Below, in pieces: positions 25,397-34,060 of a DNA stretch of 56,884 nucleotides; position 1 is the stretch's first letter; every line of letters starts with the position of its first letter. This DNA comes from an uncultured Desulfovibrio sp. (GTDB taxonomy: Bacteria > Desulfobacterota > Desulfovibrionia > Desulfovibrionales > Desulfovibrionaceae). The stretch is from NCBI RefSeq assembly GCF_944324525.1, contig NZ_CALUWS010000013.1, forward strand, positions 1-56,884, read 5' to 3'. A program made the translations under genes and the position numbers. Under the pieces are notes generated by a model that was not told the origin of the DNA, did no database searches, and was given only the letters and a program-made list of their open reading frames with translations.

Positions 25397-25769
25397 GGGC
25401 GGTTTTATATATTGAGGGGGGAAGGGAAAGCCCTCGCTCTGCTGTCGATGCCCGTAAGGCTCCTGCGTCGCCTAACGGACACGGCCTGCGGCCGCCCGTC
25501 GGGTCGCTGCTAGCGCGAGAGGGGTTTCCCTTCCCCCCTCAAACTCCCCCTATCCCTTCCCCAGCGCGCTTTAATCAGGTTAATCAGGCGCTGCGATAAC
25601 GCCGCCGCTTTCCTGATGCACAACGTCCCCGCAGGAGGCGTACCACAGCGAAAAACCGTAAGCCCCCAAAGGTGAGGGCCTGCCTTGCCTGAGCCTTGCC
25701 GTTTTTGTTACTGTTCAATCAGCCGCCCCGACAGCCTGCGCGGGCGAAACAGAGTGTGAGGATGACGCT
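25397..25769. other. Leader between RhuM and hsdS with an element B copy
   Basis: 373 bp. 25418-25573 is element B. 25620-25769 (AACGCCGCCG... to the S start) is unassigned leader sequence with no gene. The gap probably separates hsdS expression from the upstream transcript. Confidence 0.5.
25418..25573 (+). repeat. Element B copy with a long-loop G-rich inverted repeat
   Basis: GGGGGGAAGGGAAAGCCCTCGC (25418-25439; key part GGGGGGAAGGGAAA) pairs, with few mismatches, with GCGAGAGGGGTTTCCCTTCCCCCC at 25516-25539. The loop holds the CGCCTAACGGACACGGCC block shared with 1-130. It closes with CCCTTCCCCAGCGCGCTTT. Confidence 0.7.
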
Positions 25770-26963
25770 ATGCTGCCGGAAGGGTGGAAAGAGACTACGC
25801 TTGGTAAATGTGTAAAAATATATTCTGGATACGCACCTCAAATTGTCGATCCCAAGGATGACGGGACTTATCCGTATGTCAAGGTTGATGATTTAAATAA
25901 TTGTGATAAATATCAAAAAAATAGTAAGCAGTATTTTTTTGATGAAAAATACTGTATTCCTCTTATGTCTGTTATTTTCCCAAAACGTGGGGCGGCAATA
26001 ATGAATAATAAGGTTCGTATTGCGGCAACCCATATCGGATTGGATACAAACATGATGGCTGTTTATCCAATTGGTTCTGTATGTCATACAGAATTTATTT
26101 ATTATTTTATAAAATATTCTGGGTTATATCGAATTGCTGACATATCGTCTATTCCTCAAATTAATAATAAGCATATACTTCCGTATAAAATTAATTTGCC
26201 TCCTCTTTCTGAACAAAAAAAGATAGCCGCCATCCTTTCCACATGGGATAAGGCCATCAGCACGGCCGATGCCATGCTGGAAAACAGCCACCAGCAGAAA
26301 AAAGCCCTCATGCAGCAGCTTTTGACAGGCAAGCGCAGATTGCCGGGATTCAGTGGGGAGTGGGAACTAGTAAAATTAAAAAAAATTGGAACTACGTATG
26401 CAGGCTTGACTGGAAAATCAAAAGAGGATTTTGGTCAAGGAACCCTTTTTATACCTTACTTGAATGTATTTAAGAATTCATTTGTAGATAATACAAATTT
26501 TGAAAAAGTTATAATTTATGATAATGAAAAACAAAATTGTGTCAAATATGGCGACATATTATTTACGATTTCATCAGAAACCCCACATGAAGTAGGAATG
26601 TCATCTGTTTTTCTTGATCATATTGAAAATGTTTATTTAAATTCTTTCTGCTTTGGTTTTAGAATGAAAAATTTTTCAATACTCTTACCTCAGTATGCTC
26701 GCTTTTTGTTTAGAGGTAACAAATTTAGAGGAAACATAGCATCTCTTGCTCAAGGAGCTACTCGATATAACCTTTCAAAAACACAATTTCTTGAAATTGC
26801 TGTTTTACTCCCTCCCCTCGACGAACAACGCGCCATTGCCGCCGTGCTGGATGCGGCGGACAGGGAAATAGCCCTGCTGGAACAGAAGGCCGCCCGCCTG
26901 CGGGAAGAAAAGAAAGCCCTCATGCAACAACTGCTCACCGGCAAGCGCCGGGTGCGGGTCTAG
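25770..26963 (+). CDS. hsdS: Type I restriction-modification specificity subunit (S), second locus
   Basis: 397 aa. Two recognition domains (about 1-145 and 195-350) and two conserved spacers ending in the same words, KKALMQQLLTGKRR (about 172-190 and 380-395). That repeat is typical of IC-type S subunits and a known site for domain exchange. The first half starts GWKETTLGKCVKIYSGYAP and the second EWELVKLKKIGTTYAGLTG, the usual S openings. Both recognition domains (25800-26215 and 26370-26810) are strongly AT-rich (runs such as AAATAATTG) in a GC-rich locus, a sign of acquisition from outside. The stop codon overlaps element A copy 7. Intact. Confidence 0.94.
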   Translation: MLPEGWKETTLGKCVKIYSGYAPQIVDPKDDGTYPYVKVDDLNNCDKYQKNSKQYFFDEKYCIPLMSVIFPKRGAAIMNNKVRIAATHIGLDTNMMAVYPIGSVCHTEFIYYFIKYSGLYRIADISSIPQINNKHILPYKINLPPLSEQKKIAAILSTWDKAISTADAMLENSHQQKKALMQQLLTGKRRLPGFSGEWELVKLKKIGTTYAGLTGKSKEDFGQGTLFIPYLNVFKNSFVDNTNFEKVIIYDNEKQNCVKYGDILFTISSETPHEVGMSSVFLDHIENVYLNSFCFGFRMKNFSILLPQYARFLFRGNKFRGNIASLAQGATRYNLSKTQFLEIAVLLPPLDEQRAIAAVLDAADREIALLEQKAARLREEKKALMQQLLTGKRRVRV

Positions 26964-27100
26964 AGCGTTTTTTCTTTGAAAAAGATAAAACGTGAGGCGA
27001 CAGCAAAGCCGCCCGGCCAAAGCAGGCGGAAAGACAGCGATTTTTCCGCGAAGCGCCAGGATGGTGTGAATCGCGAAGCCTTTCAAACGGAGAATGCTTT
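26962..27100 (-). repeat. Element A copy 7 (inverted)
   Basis: Begins at the hsdS stop codon with AGAGCGTTTTTTCTTTGAAA and ends AGAATGCTTTA 6 bp before the next start. The middle stem reads GCGGAAAGACAGCGATTTTTCCGC (cited as GCGGAAA...TTTCCGC). It contains CGGAG, which may be used in translating the KAP gene. Confidence 0.7.
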
Positions 27101-27105
27101 AGAAG

Positions 27106-28602
27106 ATGCGTATGGACGCTTCGGTTTCTCTTGAAAACATAACGTTTGCAGACCGTGATGAATTCAATCGCAAGGCCATTGCCGAAAACATCATCAAGCT
27201 GCTGGATGCGGATGTGGACTTCTGCCCGATGGTCATCGACGGCGGTTGGGGCACGGGCAAGACGGAGTTCTGCCGCAAGCTCATCAATCTGATAAAGGAG
27301 CAGGACGCCCAGCGCCAGGCGAGCGCCCAAGAGGTTACTGCCCGTGCGGATCGGACAGCGGCAGGCGCGGCCGGTGGCGCCATGCCGGGGGACACCGCAT
27401 CCCAGCCCGCAGCGGACGAGAGTCGCCCCGCGGCCGTGCAGGCTGCGGCCCTGCCGCCGGAACGGGCCATCATCTATCTGGATGCCTTCGCTTCCGAGAC
27501 CGTGGACGATCCGCTGCTCTGCATCCTGGCCGCCATCCGGGCCGAGTTCCCCGAAGAAAAGAAAAAAGAAATCAGCCGAAAAGCTTTGCCCGTGGTGAAG
27601 ACGCTGGGCAAGGTCGCGGGCAAGGCCGCGTTTGCGCATCTTTTCAAGCAGGATCTGGAAGAAGTTTCCGAAGAGCTGGCCGAGGCCGCCAGTGAGGGCG
27701 CTGATGCGCTTGTCGAGCAGACCGTGGACAAGCTGCTGGATCAGTATGCCAATGCACAAGGAAATATTGATGCCCTGAAAAACGTCATGGCCAAGGCCGC
27801 CGAAGAACGGCCCATCCTCTTCTTTATCGATGAGCTGGACCGCTGCCGGCCGGACGTTGCCCTCAGCATTCTGGAACTTGTCAAACATGTATTTGACGTC
27901 CCCGGCATCAAATTTGTTTTTATCGCCAATATGCAACAGCTCAAGGCTGTGATCCGCAAGCGCTACGGACAAGACGTGGACGCGGACGTGTATCTGGAGA
28001 AGTTTGTCAATTTATCTATCAACATCCCTTCTGTGCACATAATAAACCATCAAAGTGCTGCCAGTATTTTGCTTAAAAATGAATTCAATGATATAGAAGT
28101 GCTCAGAAAAGAAGAAAGTTTTTGTAAAAGAATTTCTGACCATATCATTGTGAAGCACAATATAAGCTTGCGAGGTATTGAAAAATTTGTTAAAAATATA
28201 AAAATATATAAAACCATCGCAGATGATTTCTCATTACAGGACGATAATATAGATAGCTTTATATTTCTATTGTCAATGTTTATTTTTTCATTTGACAGAG
28301 ATATTACCAATAAAGTTCTGAATGACAATATTGACGACAGTATTGTAAAGTTTGTTGGAGAGTCTCAAGATGCTGAACTTGCCAGATGGATATTTTGCTC
28401 TGTAAATGTTATACAACATGGAATTCATATTTTAGATAATAAAATAGGGCTGACTAATTCTGATATGTATATAATTAGAGATATACTAAACACATCTGAT
28501 AAAACTTTCAATGAGTCTAATTTTAAAAATAAATGTTTTTATTTGAAAGCAAATTTTATTAATTATATACGGAAAATGAACATGATTTCAATTAAATGGT
28601 GA
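27106..28602 (+). CDS. KAP-family P-loop NTPase (probable anti-phage protein)
   Basis: 498 aa. N-terminal KAP NTPase: FADRDEFNRKAIAENIIKLL, Walker A GGWGTGKT (46-53) and Walker B FFIDELDRCRPD (about 240-251), followed by LSILELVKHVFDVPGIKFVFIANMQQLKAVI (sensor region). KAP NTPases such as PifA are membrane- or nucleic-acid-linked and often block phages. A clear hydrophobic pair of helices in the Walker A/B gap, present in classic KAP proteins, is not evident; the insert (75-130) is Ala/Gly-rich. From about residue 310 (28040 on) the DNA turns sharply AT-rich and the protein is lysine/isoleucine-rich to the end, a mosaic structure that suggests a swapped effector or sensor domain. It lies between hsdS and hsdR in the same direction. 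Confidence 0.85.
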   Translation: MRMDASVSLENITFADRDEFNRKAIAENIIKLLDADVDFCPMVIDGGWGTGKTEFCRKLINLIKEQDAQRQASAQEVTARADRTAAGAAGGAMPGDTASQPAADESRPAAVQAAALPPERAIIYLDAFASETVDDPLLCILAAIRAEFPEEKKKEISRKALPVVKTLGKVAGKAAFAHLFKQDLEEVSEELAEAASEGADALVEQTVDKLLDQYANAQGNIDALKNVMAKAAEERPILFFIDELDRCRPDVALSILELVKHVFDVPGIKFVFIANMQQLKAVIRKRYGQDVDADVYLEKFVNLSINIPSVHIINHQSAASILLKNEFNDIEVLRKEESFCKRISDHIIVKHNISLRGIEKFVKNIKIYKTIADDFSLQDDNIDSFIFLLSMFIFSFDRDITNKVLNDNIDDSIVKFVGESQDAELARWIFCSVNVIQHGIHILDNKIGLTNSDMYIIRDILNTSDKTFNESNFKNKCFYLKANFINYIRKMNMISIKW

Positions 28603-28756
28603 TACTACATCCGAGGTCTATATCTGGTCGAGGGACAGCGACCTGGCCGCGTATGGGCGTTGCTGCTGAACTTTTGCTTTTTCGCCTCGTCCATGCTGCC
28701 GGGGGACGGTTGCCGAAGGGAAAGCGACCGCGTTACCGTACCTCTGATCGACCTGA

Positions 28757-28845
28757 ATAAAGCGCGTTGGGGGAAGGATGGGGGGCGCGGGGGGAAGGAA
28801 ACCCCCTTGCGCGCCAGCCAAGGGGGTTTCCTTCCCCCCGCAACA
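28757..28845 (-). repeat. Element B copy with a perfect 21-bp inverted repeat
   Basis: Arm 28789-28809 (GGGGGGAAGGAAACCCCCTT then G) is the exact reverse complement of 28819-28839, with a 9-nt loop. AAGCGCGTTGGGGGAAGGATGG (28760-28781) is the inverted closing block of element B. It ends 22 bp before the hsdR start codon and lies in the hsdR leader. Confidence 0.75.
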
Positions 28846-28867
28846 TGCCCCCAGAGGACAGACTCAC

Positions 28868-31800
28868 ATGCACCTCACACCGGAAGACCGCCTTTCCAAG
28901 CTGCCCGCGCTGGCATTGCTGTGCGGCATGGGCTATCGTTATCTTTCGCCGGAGCAGGCCAATGCGTTGCGCGGGGCGGCCGATGGCCGGGGCGGCGCGG
29001 TGGTGCTGGTTCCTGTCCTGCGGCGCTGGCTGGAGGAGCGCACCTTTCAGGTGGGGGGCGCGGCCTTTTCCCTGTCCCCGGCCAATGTGGACAAGATCGT
29101 CGCCGCCCTGTGTCCTCCTCTGCGGGACGGGCTCGTGCCCACCAATGAACATATCTACGACCTGCTGCGCCTCGGGATCACGGTCACGGAAGAGATCGAC
29201 GGCAGGAGCACGGACTGCACCATCTCCGTGCTGGACTGGGAACAGCCGGAAAACAACGTCTGGCACGTCACGGAAGAGCTGGCCGTGCTGGATGCGGCGG
29301 GCTTGCACAAGGTCGTGCCGGACATCGTCTGTTATGTGAACGGCCTGCCGCTGGCGGTGGTGGAGTGCAAGCGGCCGGATCTGCCCGGCTGCGACGGCAA
29401 ACCGCCGTACACGCAGGCCATTTCCCAGATGATCCGCAATCAGGGGCGCGAATACATCCCGCAGCTTTTCATCTATACGCAGATGGCCCTTGCCGTGGAC
29501 GGCGCGGACGGCAAATACGGGACGTGCGGCACGCCTGCGCGCTTCTGGGCGAGCTGGCGGGAGGAGGAGACGCCGGATGCCGCCATAGCCGCCTGGAAGC
29601 GGGGCGCGAACGCGGACGATGCCGCCGCCATCCTGACGCGGCGGCCCGCGGACGCCGGGGAGGCCTGGCGCGTGGCGCGGCAGGGCGTGCTCACCGGGCA
29701 GGATCGCTGCATAGCGGGCCTGCTGCATCCGCGGCGTCTGCTCGACGGCATGCGCTACTTTACCTTGTTCGAGACCGGGCGCGACGGCCTGCACCGGCTG
29801 GCGGCCCGCTATCAGCAGGTCTTCGGCCTGCGGGCCATGCTGCGCCGCTTGCAAAACGTGGAGAACGGCAAGCGCGGCGGCGGGGTCATCTGGCACACCA
29901 CGGGCAGCGGCAAATCGTATACTATGGTCATGCTGGCGCAGGCCCTCGTCCTGCTGCCGGAGCTGAAGCAATGCCGCATCGTGGTGGTCACGGACCGTGT
30001 GGATCTGGAAAGGCAGATCCTGAAAAATTTCCTGAAGAGCGGCATCCTCGGCAAGAAGGAGGCGGCCGAAGCCCGCGTGCGCACGGGCCGCAAGCTGGCC
30101 GAAAAGCTGGGCGGGGGAAAGGAGCGCATCCTCTTCACCATCATCGACAAGTTCCACAGCGCGGCCCAGCGCGCGGAATGCCGCAACGACAGCCCGGACA
30201 TCATCGTGCTGGTGGATGAGGGCCACCGCAGCCAGAGCGGGGAAACGCACCAGCTCATGCGCCGGGCCCTGCCCAATGCGGCCTTTATCGCCTTTACCGG
30301 CACGCCGCTGCTGGAAAAGGAGCGCTCCCGAACGGAAGAGACCTTCGGCCGCATCATCCACGCCTACACCATGCAGCAGGCCGTGGCCGACGGCACGGTG
30401 ACGCCCCTGCTGTACGAGGAGCGGATACCGGAACTCTCGGTCAACGAGGAAGCCATAGACGCCTGGTTCGACCGCATCACCGCCCGCCTGACGGAAGGGC
30501 AGCGCGCCGACTTGAAGCGCAAGTTCTCCCGTTCCAGCCAGATCGACAGGGCCCGCGGCCGCATGGAGCTCATCGCCGCGGACATCGCCTCCCACCTGCT
30601 CACCCTGCCCAAAGGCATGAAGGGGCAACTCGCCTGTTCCAGCAAGGGCGCGGCCGTCGCCTATCAGGAGATATTCGAGCGGCAGGGGCTGATCTCCTCG
30701 GCCGTGGTCATCTCGCCGCCGGACAGCCGCGAAGGGCACGAGGACGTGGACGCCGAAAGCCGGGATGCCGTCAAGGTCTGGTGGGACAAGAACGTCGGCC
30801 GGGAACCGGAACCCAAATACACCCAGCGCATCCTTGACCGCTTCGCCACGGACGGGGCCCCGCAGCTGCTCATCGTGGTGAGCAAGCTGCTCACCGGCTT
30901 TGACGAGCCGCGCAATATGGTCCTTTACATCGACAAGCCCCTGAAGCAGCACGAGCTGCTCCAGGCCATCGCTCGCGTAAACCGGCTGCATGAAGCGAAA
31001 AGGTTCGGCTATCTGGTGGACTACAAGGGGATACTCTCCGCGCTGGACACCAGCATCGCCAGCTACGCCGAACTGGCGGAGCGCGTGCAGGGCTACCAGG
31101 AGGAGGACGTGCGGGGGCTGTGCGTGCCCATGTCCACGGAATACAAGCGCCTGCCGCAGCTGCTGGAGGCGCTGGACGCCCTGTTCACCGGCATCGATCC
31201 GGCGGACGCGCAGGCGCTGGTGCAGCGTCTTGCCCCGGATATGGGACTGCGGGACGGCAAACCGGAGGACAGGAACCGCAAGCGCCGCGACGATTTCTAT
31301 CTTGCCCTGCGCGCCTATGAGAACTGCCTGACCGTCGCGCTGCAATCCGCAAGCTTTTATGAGGACCGCTCCTTCAGCGATGCGGACAGGGAGCATTTCA
31401 AGCAGGCGGCGCGCCGCTATGCCGCCGTGCGGCAACAGGTACGCCGTCTGGCGCAGGAAAGTGTGGACTACGACGCCTATACCGCCAGCATCCGCGATCT
31501 GCTGGACAAGCACATGGCGGGCGTCGCCATACAGGAGCCGGAAGGCATCTACCGCGTCGACGATCTGGGCAGGGGTGATCCGGCCCGCTGGAGCGACGGC
31601 AAGGCCCGTTCGGAAGCCGCGGCCATCGCCAGCCGCCTGACGCGCAGCATCGACGTGAAACTGGCCGACGATCCGTATGCGCACGCCTATTTTTCCGAGC
31701 TGCTGAAACAGGCCATCGCTCGCAGTCAGGAGCTGTTCGACGCGCCGGTCAAGCAGTACCTGCTGTTTGCCGAACTGGAAAAAACGGTGCAGGCCAACCG

Positions 31801-32146
31801 CGTGCCGGGTATCCCCGCCGGGCTGGCGCAACATCCCGATGCCCGCATCTGGTTCGGCATCCTCAAGATGCGGCTGGGCGGCCACACCCCGGACGAGGCG
31901 GCGGACGACGGCGCGGCCCTTGACGTCTGGACGGAGCTGGCCCTGCGCATGGAGGAGATCACCACACGGGCGCGGAGGGAGTTCTCCCTCAATATGGATG
32001 ACAGGGAAAGGGCCATCAGCAAGGGGCTGCTCGAGCTCTTTTTCAGCGGGGACGCTCCGGCCTGTCTGCAGGAGGCCATCGAGACGGCCCAGGCCGTCAT
32101 CAGCGACGTCATCCACAGTCTGCGCGTGCGCGGGCAACAGGCCTGA
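28868..32146 (+). CDS. hsdR: Type I restriction endonuclease subunit (R), second locus
   Basis: 1092 aa from the ATG at 28868 (AGAGGA about 10 nt upstream); the frame runs further up through the G-rich repeat without a ribosome site. The nuclease domain has PD (151-152) and ECK (166-168). The translocase has Walker A TTGSGKS (344-350), DEGH (450-453, in place of DEAH), FTGTPLLEKE and LLTGFDEPRNMVLYIDKPLKQHELLQAIARVNRL (motifs III-VI, key words cited). The C-terminal DUF3387-type helical part follows. Groups with EcoR124I-type R subunits and differs from the R subunit at 8824. The M, RhuM, S, KAP and R genes form one direction of reading; the perfect inverted repeat in its leader may attenuate or protect its mRNA. 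Confidence 0.95.
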   Translation: MHLTPEDRLSKLPALALLCGMGYRYLSPEQANALRGAADGRGGAVVLVPVLRRWLEERTFQVGGAAFSLSPANVDKIVAALCPPLRDGLVPTNEHIYDLLRLGITVTEEIDGRSTDCTISVLDWEQPENNVWHVTEELAVLDAAGLHKVVPDIVCYVNGLPLAVVECKRPDLPGCDGKPPYTQAISQMIRNQGREYIPQLFIYTQMALAVDGADGKYGTCGTPARFWASWREEETPDAAIAAWKRGANADDAAAILTRRPADAGEAWRVARQGVLTGQDRCIAGLLHPRRLLDGMRYFTLFETGRDGLHRLAARYQQVFGLRAMLRRLQNVENGKRGGGVIWHTTGSGKSYTMVMLAQALVLLPELKQCRIVVVTDRVDLERQILKNFLKSGILGKKEAAEARVRTGRKLAEKLGGGKERILFTIIDKFHSAAQRAECRNDSPDIIVLVDEGHRSQSGETHQLMRRALPNAAFIAFTGTPLLEKERSRTEETFGRIIHAYTMQQAVADGTVTPLLYEERIPELSVNEEAIDAWFDRITARLTEGQRADLKRKFSRSSQIDRARGRMELIAADIASHLLTLPKGMKGQLACSSKGAAVAYQEIFERQGLISSAVVISPPDSREGHEDVDAESRDAVKVWWDKNVGREPEPKYTQRILDRFATDGAPQLLIVVSKLLTGFDEPRNMVLYIDKPLKQHELLQAIARVNRLHEAKRFGYLVDYKGILSALDTSIASYAELAERVQGYQEEDVRGLCVPMSTEYKRLPQLLEALDALFTGIDPADAQALVQRLAPDMGLRDGKPEDRNRKRRDDFYLALRAYENCLTVALQSASFYEDRSFSDADREHFKQAARRYAAVRQQVRRLAQESVDYDAYTASIRDLLDKHMAGVAIQEPEGIYRVDDLGRGDPARWSDGKARSEAAAIASRLTRSIDVKLADDPYAHAYFSELLKQAIARSQELFDAPVKQYLLFAELEKTVQANRVPGIPAGLAQHPDARIWFGILKMRLGGHTPDEAADDGAALDVWTELALRMEEITTRARREFSLNMDDRERAISKGLLELFFSGDAPACLQEAIETAQAVISDVIHSLRVRGQQA

Positions 32147-32157
32147 CGCGGGGGGGC

Positions 32158-32967
32158 ATGGTGTCCGGCAAATCCGCAGGTCTGCCGCAAGAGGAGGAAG
32201 TCTCCTTCCTCTATGGCGCGGAGCGCTTCACCTGCCGTCTTGTGCGGCGTGCGGCGGCACGCGGCAGCCTGCGCATATCCGTGACGCCCGCGGGGGAGAT
32301 ACGCGTGGCCGCCGACGCGTCGCTGCCGCTGGACAGCATAGTGGAGAGCCTGCGGCAGCGTGGCCGCTGGATCCTTGAAACGCGTGAACGCTTCCGGGCG
32401 CAGCGCGCCCATGCGCTGCCTTTGCGCTTTGTGGGCGGCGAGACGCATTTTTATCTGGGGCGGCGGCATCAGCTCCACATCGTGGATGAAGGGCAGGGCA
32501 AGCATGTTCGTCTGCTGCGCGGCAAACTGCTGGTGCCCAGCCGCTACCCGTGGAGTGAAGCGCCGGACGTGCAGGCCCTGCGCGCGGCGGAGGTGCGCCG
32601 CCGTCTTGACGACTGGTACCGGCGGCGGGCGGCGGAATTGCTGCCGCAATATCTTGCACGCCAGCTCCCGTTCGTCCCCTGGGCGGACAGGCCGCCCCTG
32701 CGGCTGGTGCGCATGAAAGCCCGCTGGGGAAGCTGCACCCCGCAGGGCGTGATCCTCCTCAATCCCGATCTTGTGCGCACGCCGCGTCACTGCATCGACT
32801 ACGTCATCCTGCACGAGCTTTGCCATCTGCGCGAACACCGGCATTCGCCTTTTTTCCGACAGCTGCTGACGCAGGTCTGCCCGGACTGGCAGGCTCGCCG
32901 CGCCGAACTGGACAGGATGGCGGAGATCTGGCTGGGGCGGGAGGAGGGACGCAAGACCCGGGACTGA
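32158..32967 (+). CDS. YgjP-type (M48-like) metallopeptidase/hydrolase
   Basis: 269 aa. The N-terminal YgjP β-domain (SFLYGAERFTCRLVRRAAARG) leads to a helical part with KARWGSCTPQGVILLNPDL and zinc motif HELCHLREHRHSPFF (HExxH variant HELxH plus a later His). The SprT/WLM-related YgjP family is commonly the last gene of type I loci; its substrate is not known. It starts 12 bp after hsdR with a G7 tract (32150-32156) one base before the ATG, which must serve as the ribosome site and could slip. Last gene of the defence operon. Confidence 0.9.
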   Translation: MVSGKSAGLPQEEEVSFLYGAERFTCRLVRRAAARGSLRISVTPAGEIRVAADASLPLDSIVESLRQRGRWILETRERFRAQRAHALPLRFVGGETHFYLGRRHQLHIVDEGQGKHVRLLRGKLLVPSRYPWSEAPDVQALRAAEVRRRLDDWYRRRAAELLPQYLARQLPFVPWADRPPLRLVRMKARWGSCTPQGVILLNPDLVRTPRHCIDYVILHELCHLREHRHSPFFRQLLTQVCPDWQARRAELDRMAEIWLGREEGRKTRD

Positions 32968-33284
32968 GAGAGGCGGCACGGCGGAAGCCATGCCGCACCT
33001 CGTCCGTCAGAGCGACGCCGGCGTGGCGGGCTGCTGCATGCCCGTGGCGCTGGACGCGCTCAACGGCCGCCAGCCGCTGGAGGGCATCCCCCCGCCCGTG
33101 CTCCTGCACGTTTGCGGCCTGTCAACACCATCAGTTACTTGTTTGGGGCAGGGACATGAGGCAACCCTGCCCCGAAGGCAAACGGAGCGTGTAGGGTCTG
33201 TTTATTTTATCTATTGAAATTGTTTGAAAAAGTTGTGTTGACACGCCCTGGAGCGTTTTGGCGTTTTCAATGACGGCCCGTCCA
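32968..33284. other. Intergenic region between defence locus and T6SS operon end
   Basis: 317 bp of convergent DNA. GCGGCA...TGCCGC near 32973-32997 is a possible hairpin, without a T run. From 33110 it is the right half of an element B copy (TTTGGGGCAGGGACATGAGG... to the tail). A frame 32990-33217 is open but unlike a protein. The T6SS operon has no clear terminator here. Confidence 0.45.
33110..33245 (+). repeat. Element B copy (right half with tail)
   Basis: GCAACCCTGCCCCGAAGGCA, AACGGAGCGTGTAGGGTCTG, then TCTATTGAAATTGTTTGAAA and GTTGTGTTGACACG (33210-33245). These words line up with the inverted copy at 19113-19200 and with the isolated tail at 21673. Confidence 0.6.
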
Positions 33285-34058
33285 TCAGGCGATGGCGAAG
33301 GGGAGCAGCTCCACCTCCCCGTCCTGCTCCGTCTCCGGCAGATAGTTGCCCAGAAAGACGCCACGGGGGATGCCCTCCACCTTGCAGTAACAGGCCTCGT
33401 TTTCCCCTATGGCATTGCGGGCCGCGCAGGCGGAGAAGGGGATGCCGTTCATGGTCCCCTGTATGCCCGACACGGGATAGTCAAGCCGGCTTTTTTGCGG
33501 AACCGCGCCGCGCGGCCCCACCCCAAAGGCGCTTATCTCCGCTTCCGTAACGCCGATGGTGAAACCTTCCTGCCGTCCACCGGCGGGGGCGATCTCCAGC
33601 CACAAGCCGATCAGGGGGCTGAGGATAGCCCGCACATGAAAGGGCGTGGCGAGCGTCGCGCCCGGCCGGAACCGGGCGGCCATGAGCTGGGCCGCAAAGG
33701 GGGCATGCGCCGGGCAGACTTTCGCATGGCGCATGAGCGGCGGCAGCGCGGGCATCCGCCCCTGACCGTAGAGGACAAAAGCCGTGCCGGGCTGGCTTTC
33801 CCGCCGCAGCGAGAGGGCGAGCAGGCTTGTCATGCGCAGCACATCCGTGCCGAAGGCTTCCGGCTCGCCGGCCATCACCCAGGCCTGCACGGCGGGATCG
33901 TCAAGTATTTCGGAAAGCTGCATCCAGTCCTGCGTCCGGCCGGCGAGTTCCTCCCAGCGCAGGACGGCGGTAGCGAAACCCGCCTGTCGGAGCTGGCTTT
34001 CTTCTTCATGGGCGGGAGATTTTCCCAGAACGCAGAGCAGAGCTTTGGGCAGGGGCAT
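33285..34058 (-). CDS. T6SS operon-associated protein of unknown function
   Basis: 257 aa from 34058 (AAAGGAGG upstream). I do not recognise the family. Visible features: an N-terminal α/β start (PKALLCVLGKSPAHEEESQL), an AVQAWVMAGEPEAF stretch, FVLYGQGRMPALPP, and a C-terminal part rich in Gly/Pro with GIQGTMNGIPFSACAARNAIGENEACYC. No signal peptide or membrane segment. It lies 2 bp after the kinase gene, so it is translated with it, and is the last gene of the T6SS operon. It could be a kinase partner, an assembly adaptor or an effector-associated protein. Confidence 0.7.
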   Translation of the reverse strand: MPLPKALLCVLGKSPAHEEESQLRQAGFATAVLRWEELAGRTQDWMQLSEILDDPAVQAWVMAGEPEAFGTDVLRMTSLLALSLRRESQPGTAFVLYGQGRMPALPPLMRHAKVCPAHAPFAAQLMAARFRPGATLATPFHVRAILSPLIGLWLEIAPAGGRQEGFTIGVTEAEISAFGVGPRGAVPQKSRLDYPVSGIQGTMNGIPFSACAARNAIGENEACYCKVEGIPRGVFLGNYLPETEQDGEVELLPFAIA

Positions 34059-34060
34059 GG

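Noticed and set aside
28757-28845. Inverted repeat as insertion-sequence ends
   Set aside because: The arms are 9 bp apart, so no transposase can lie between them; better explained as a hairpin of element B.
28733-32137. 1134-codon open frame antisense to hsdR (second locus)
   Set aside because: Shadow of a well-supported R subunit; composition rich in Arg/Gly/His as expected of reversed GC-rich codons.
32990-33217. 75-codon frame after the YgjP-type gene
   Set aside because: Ends inside element B; start context poor; no family likeness.
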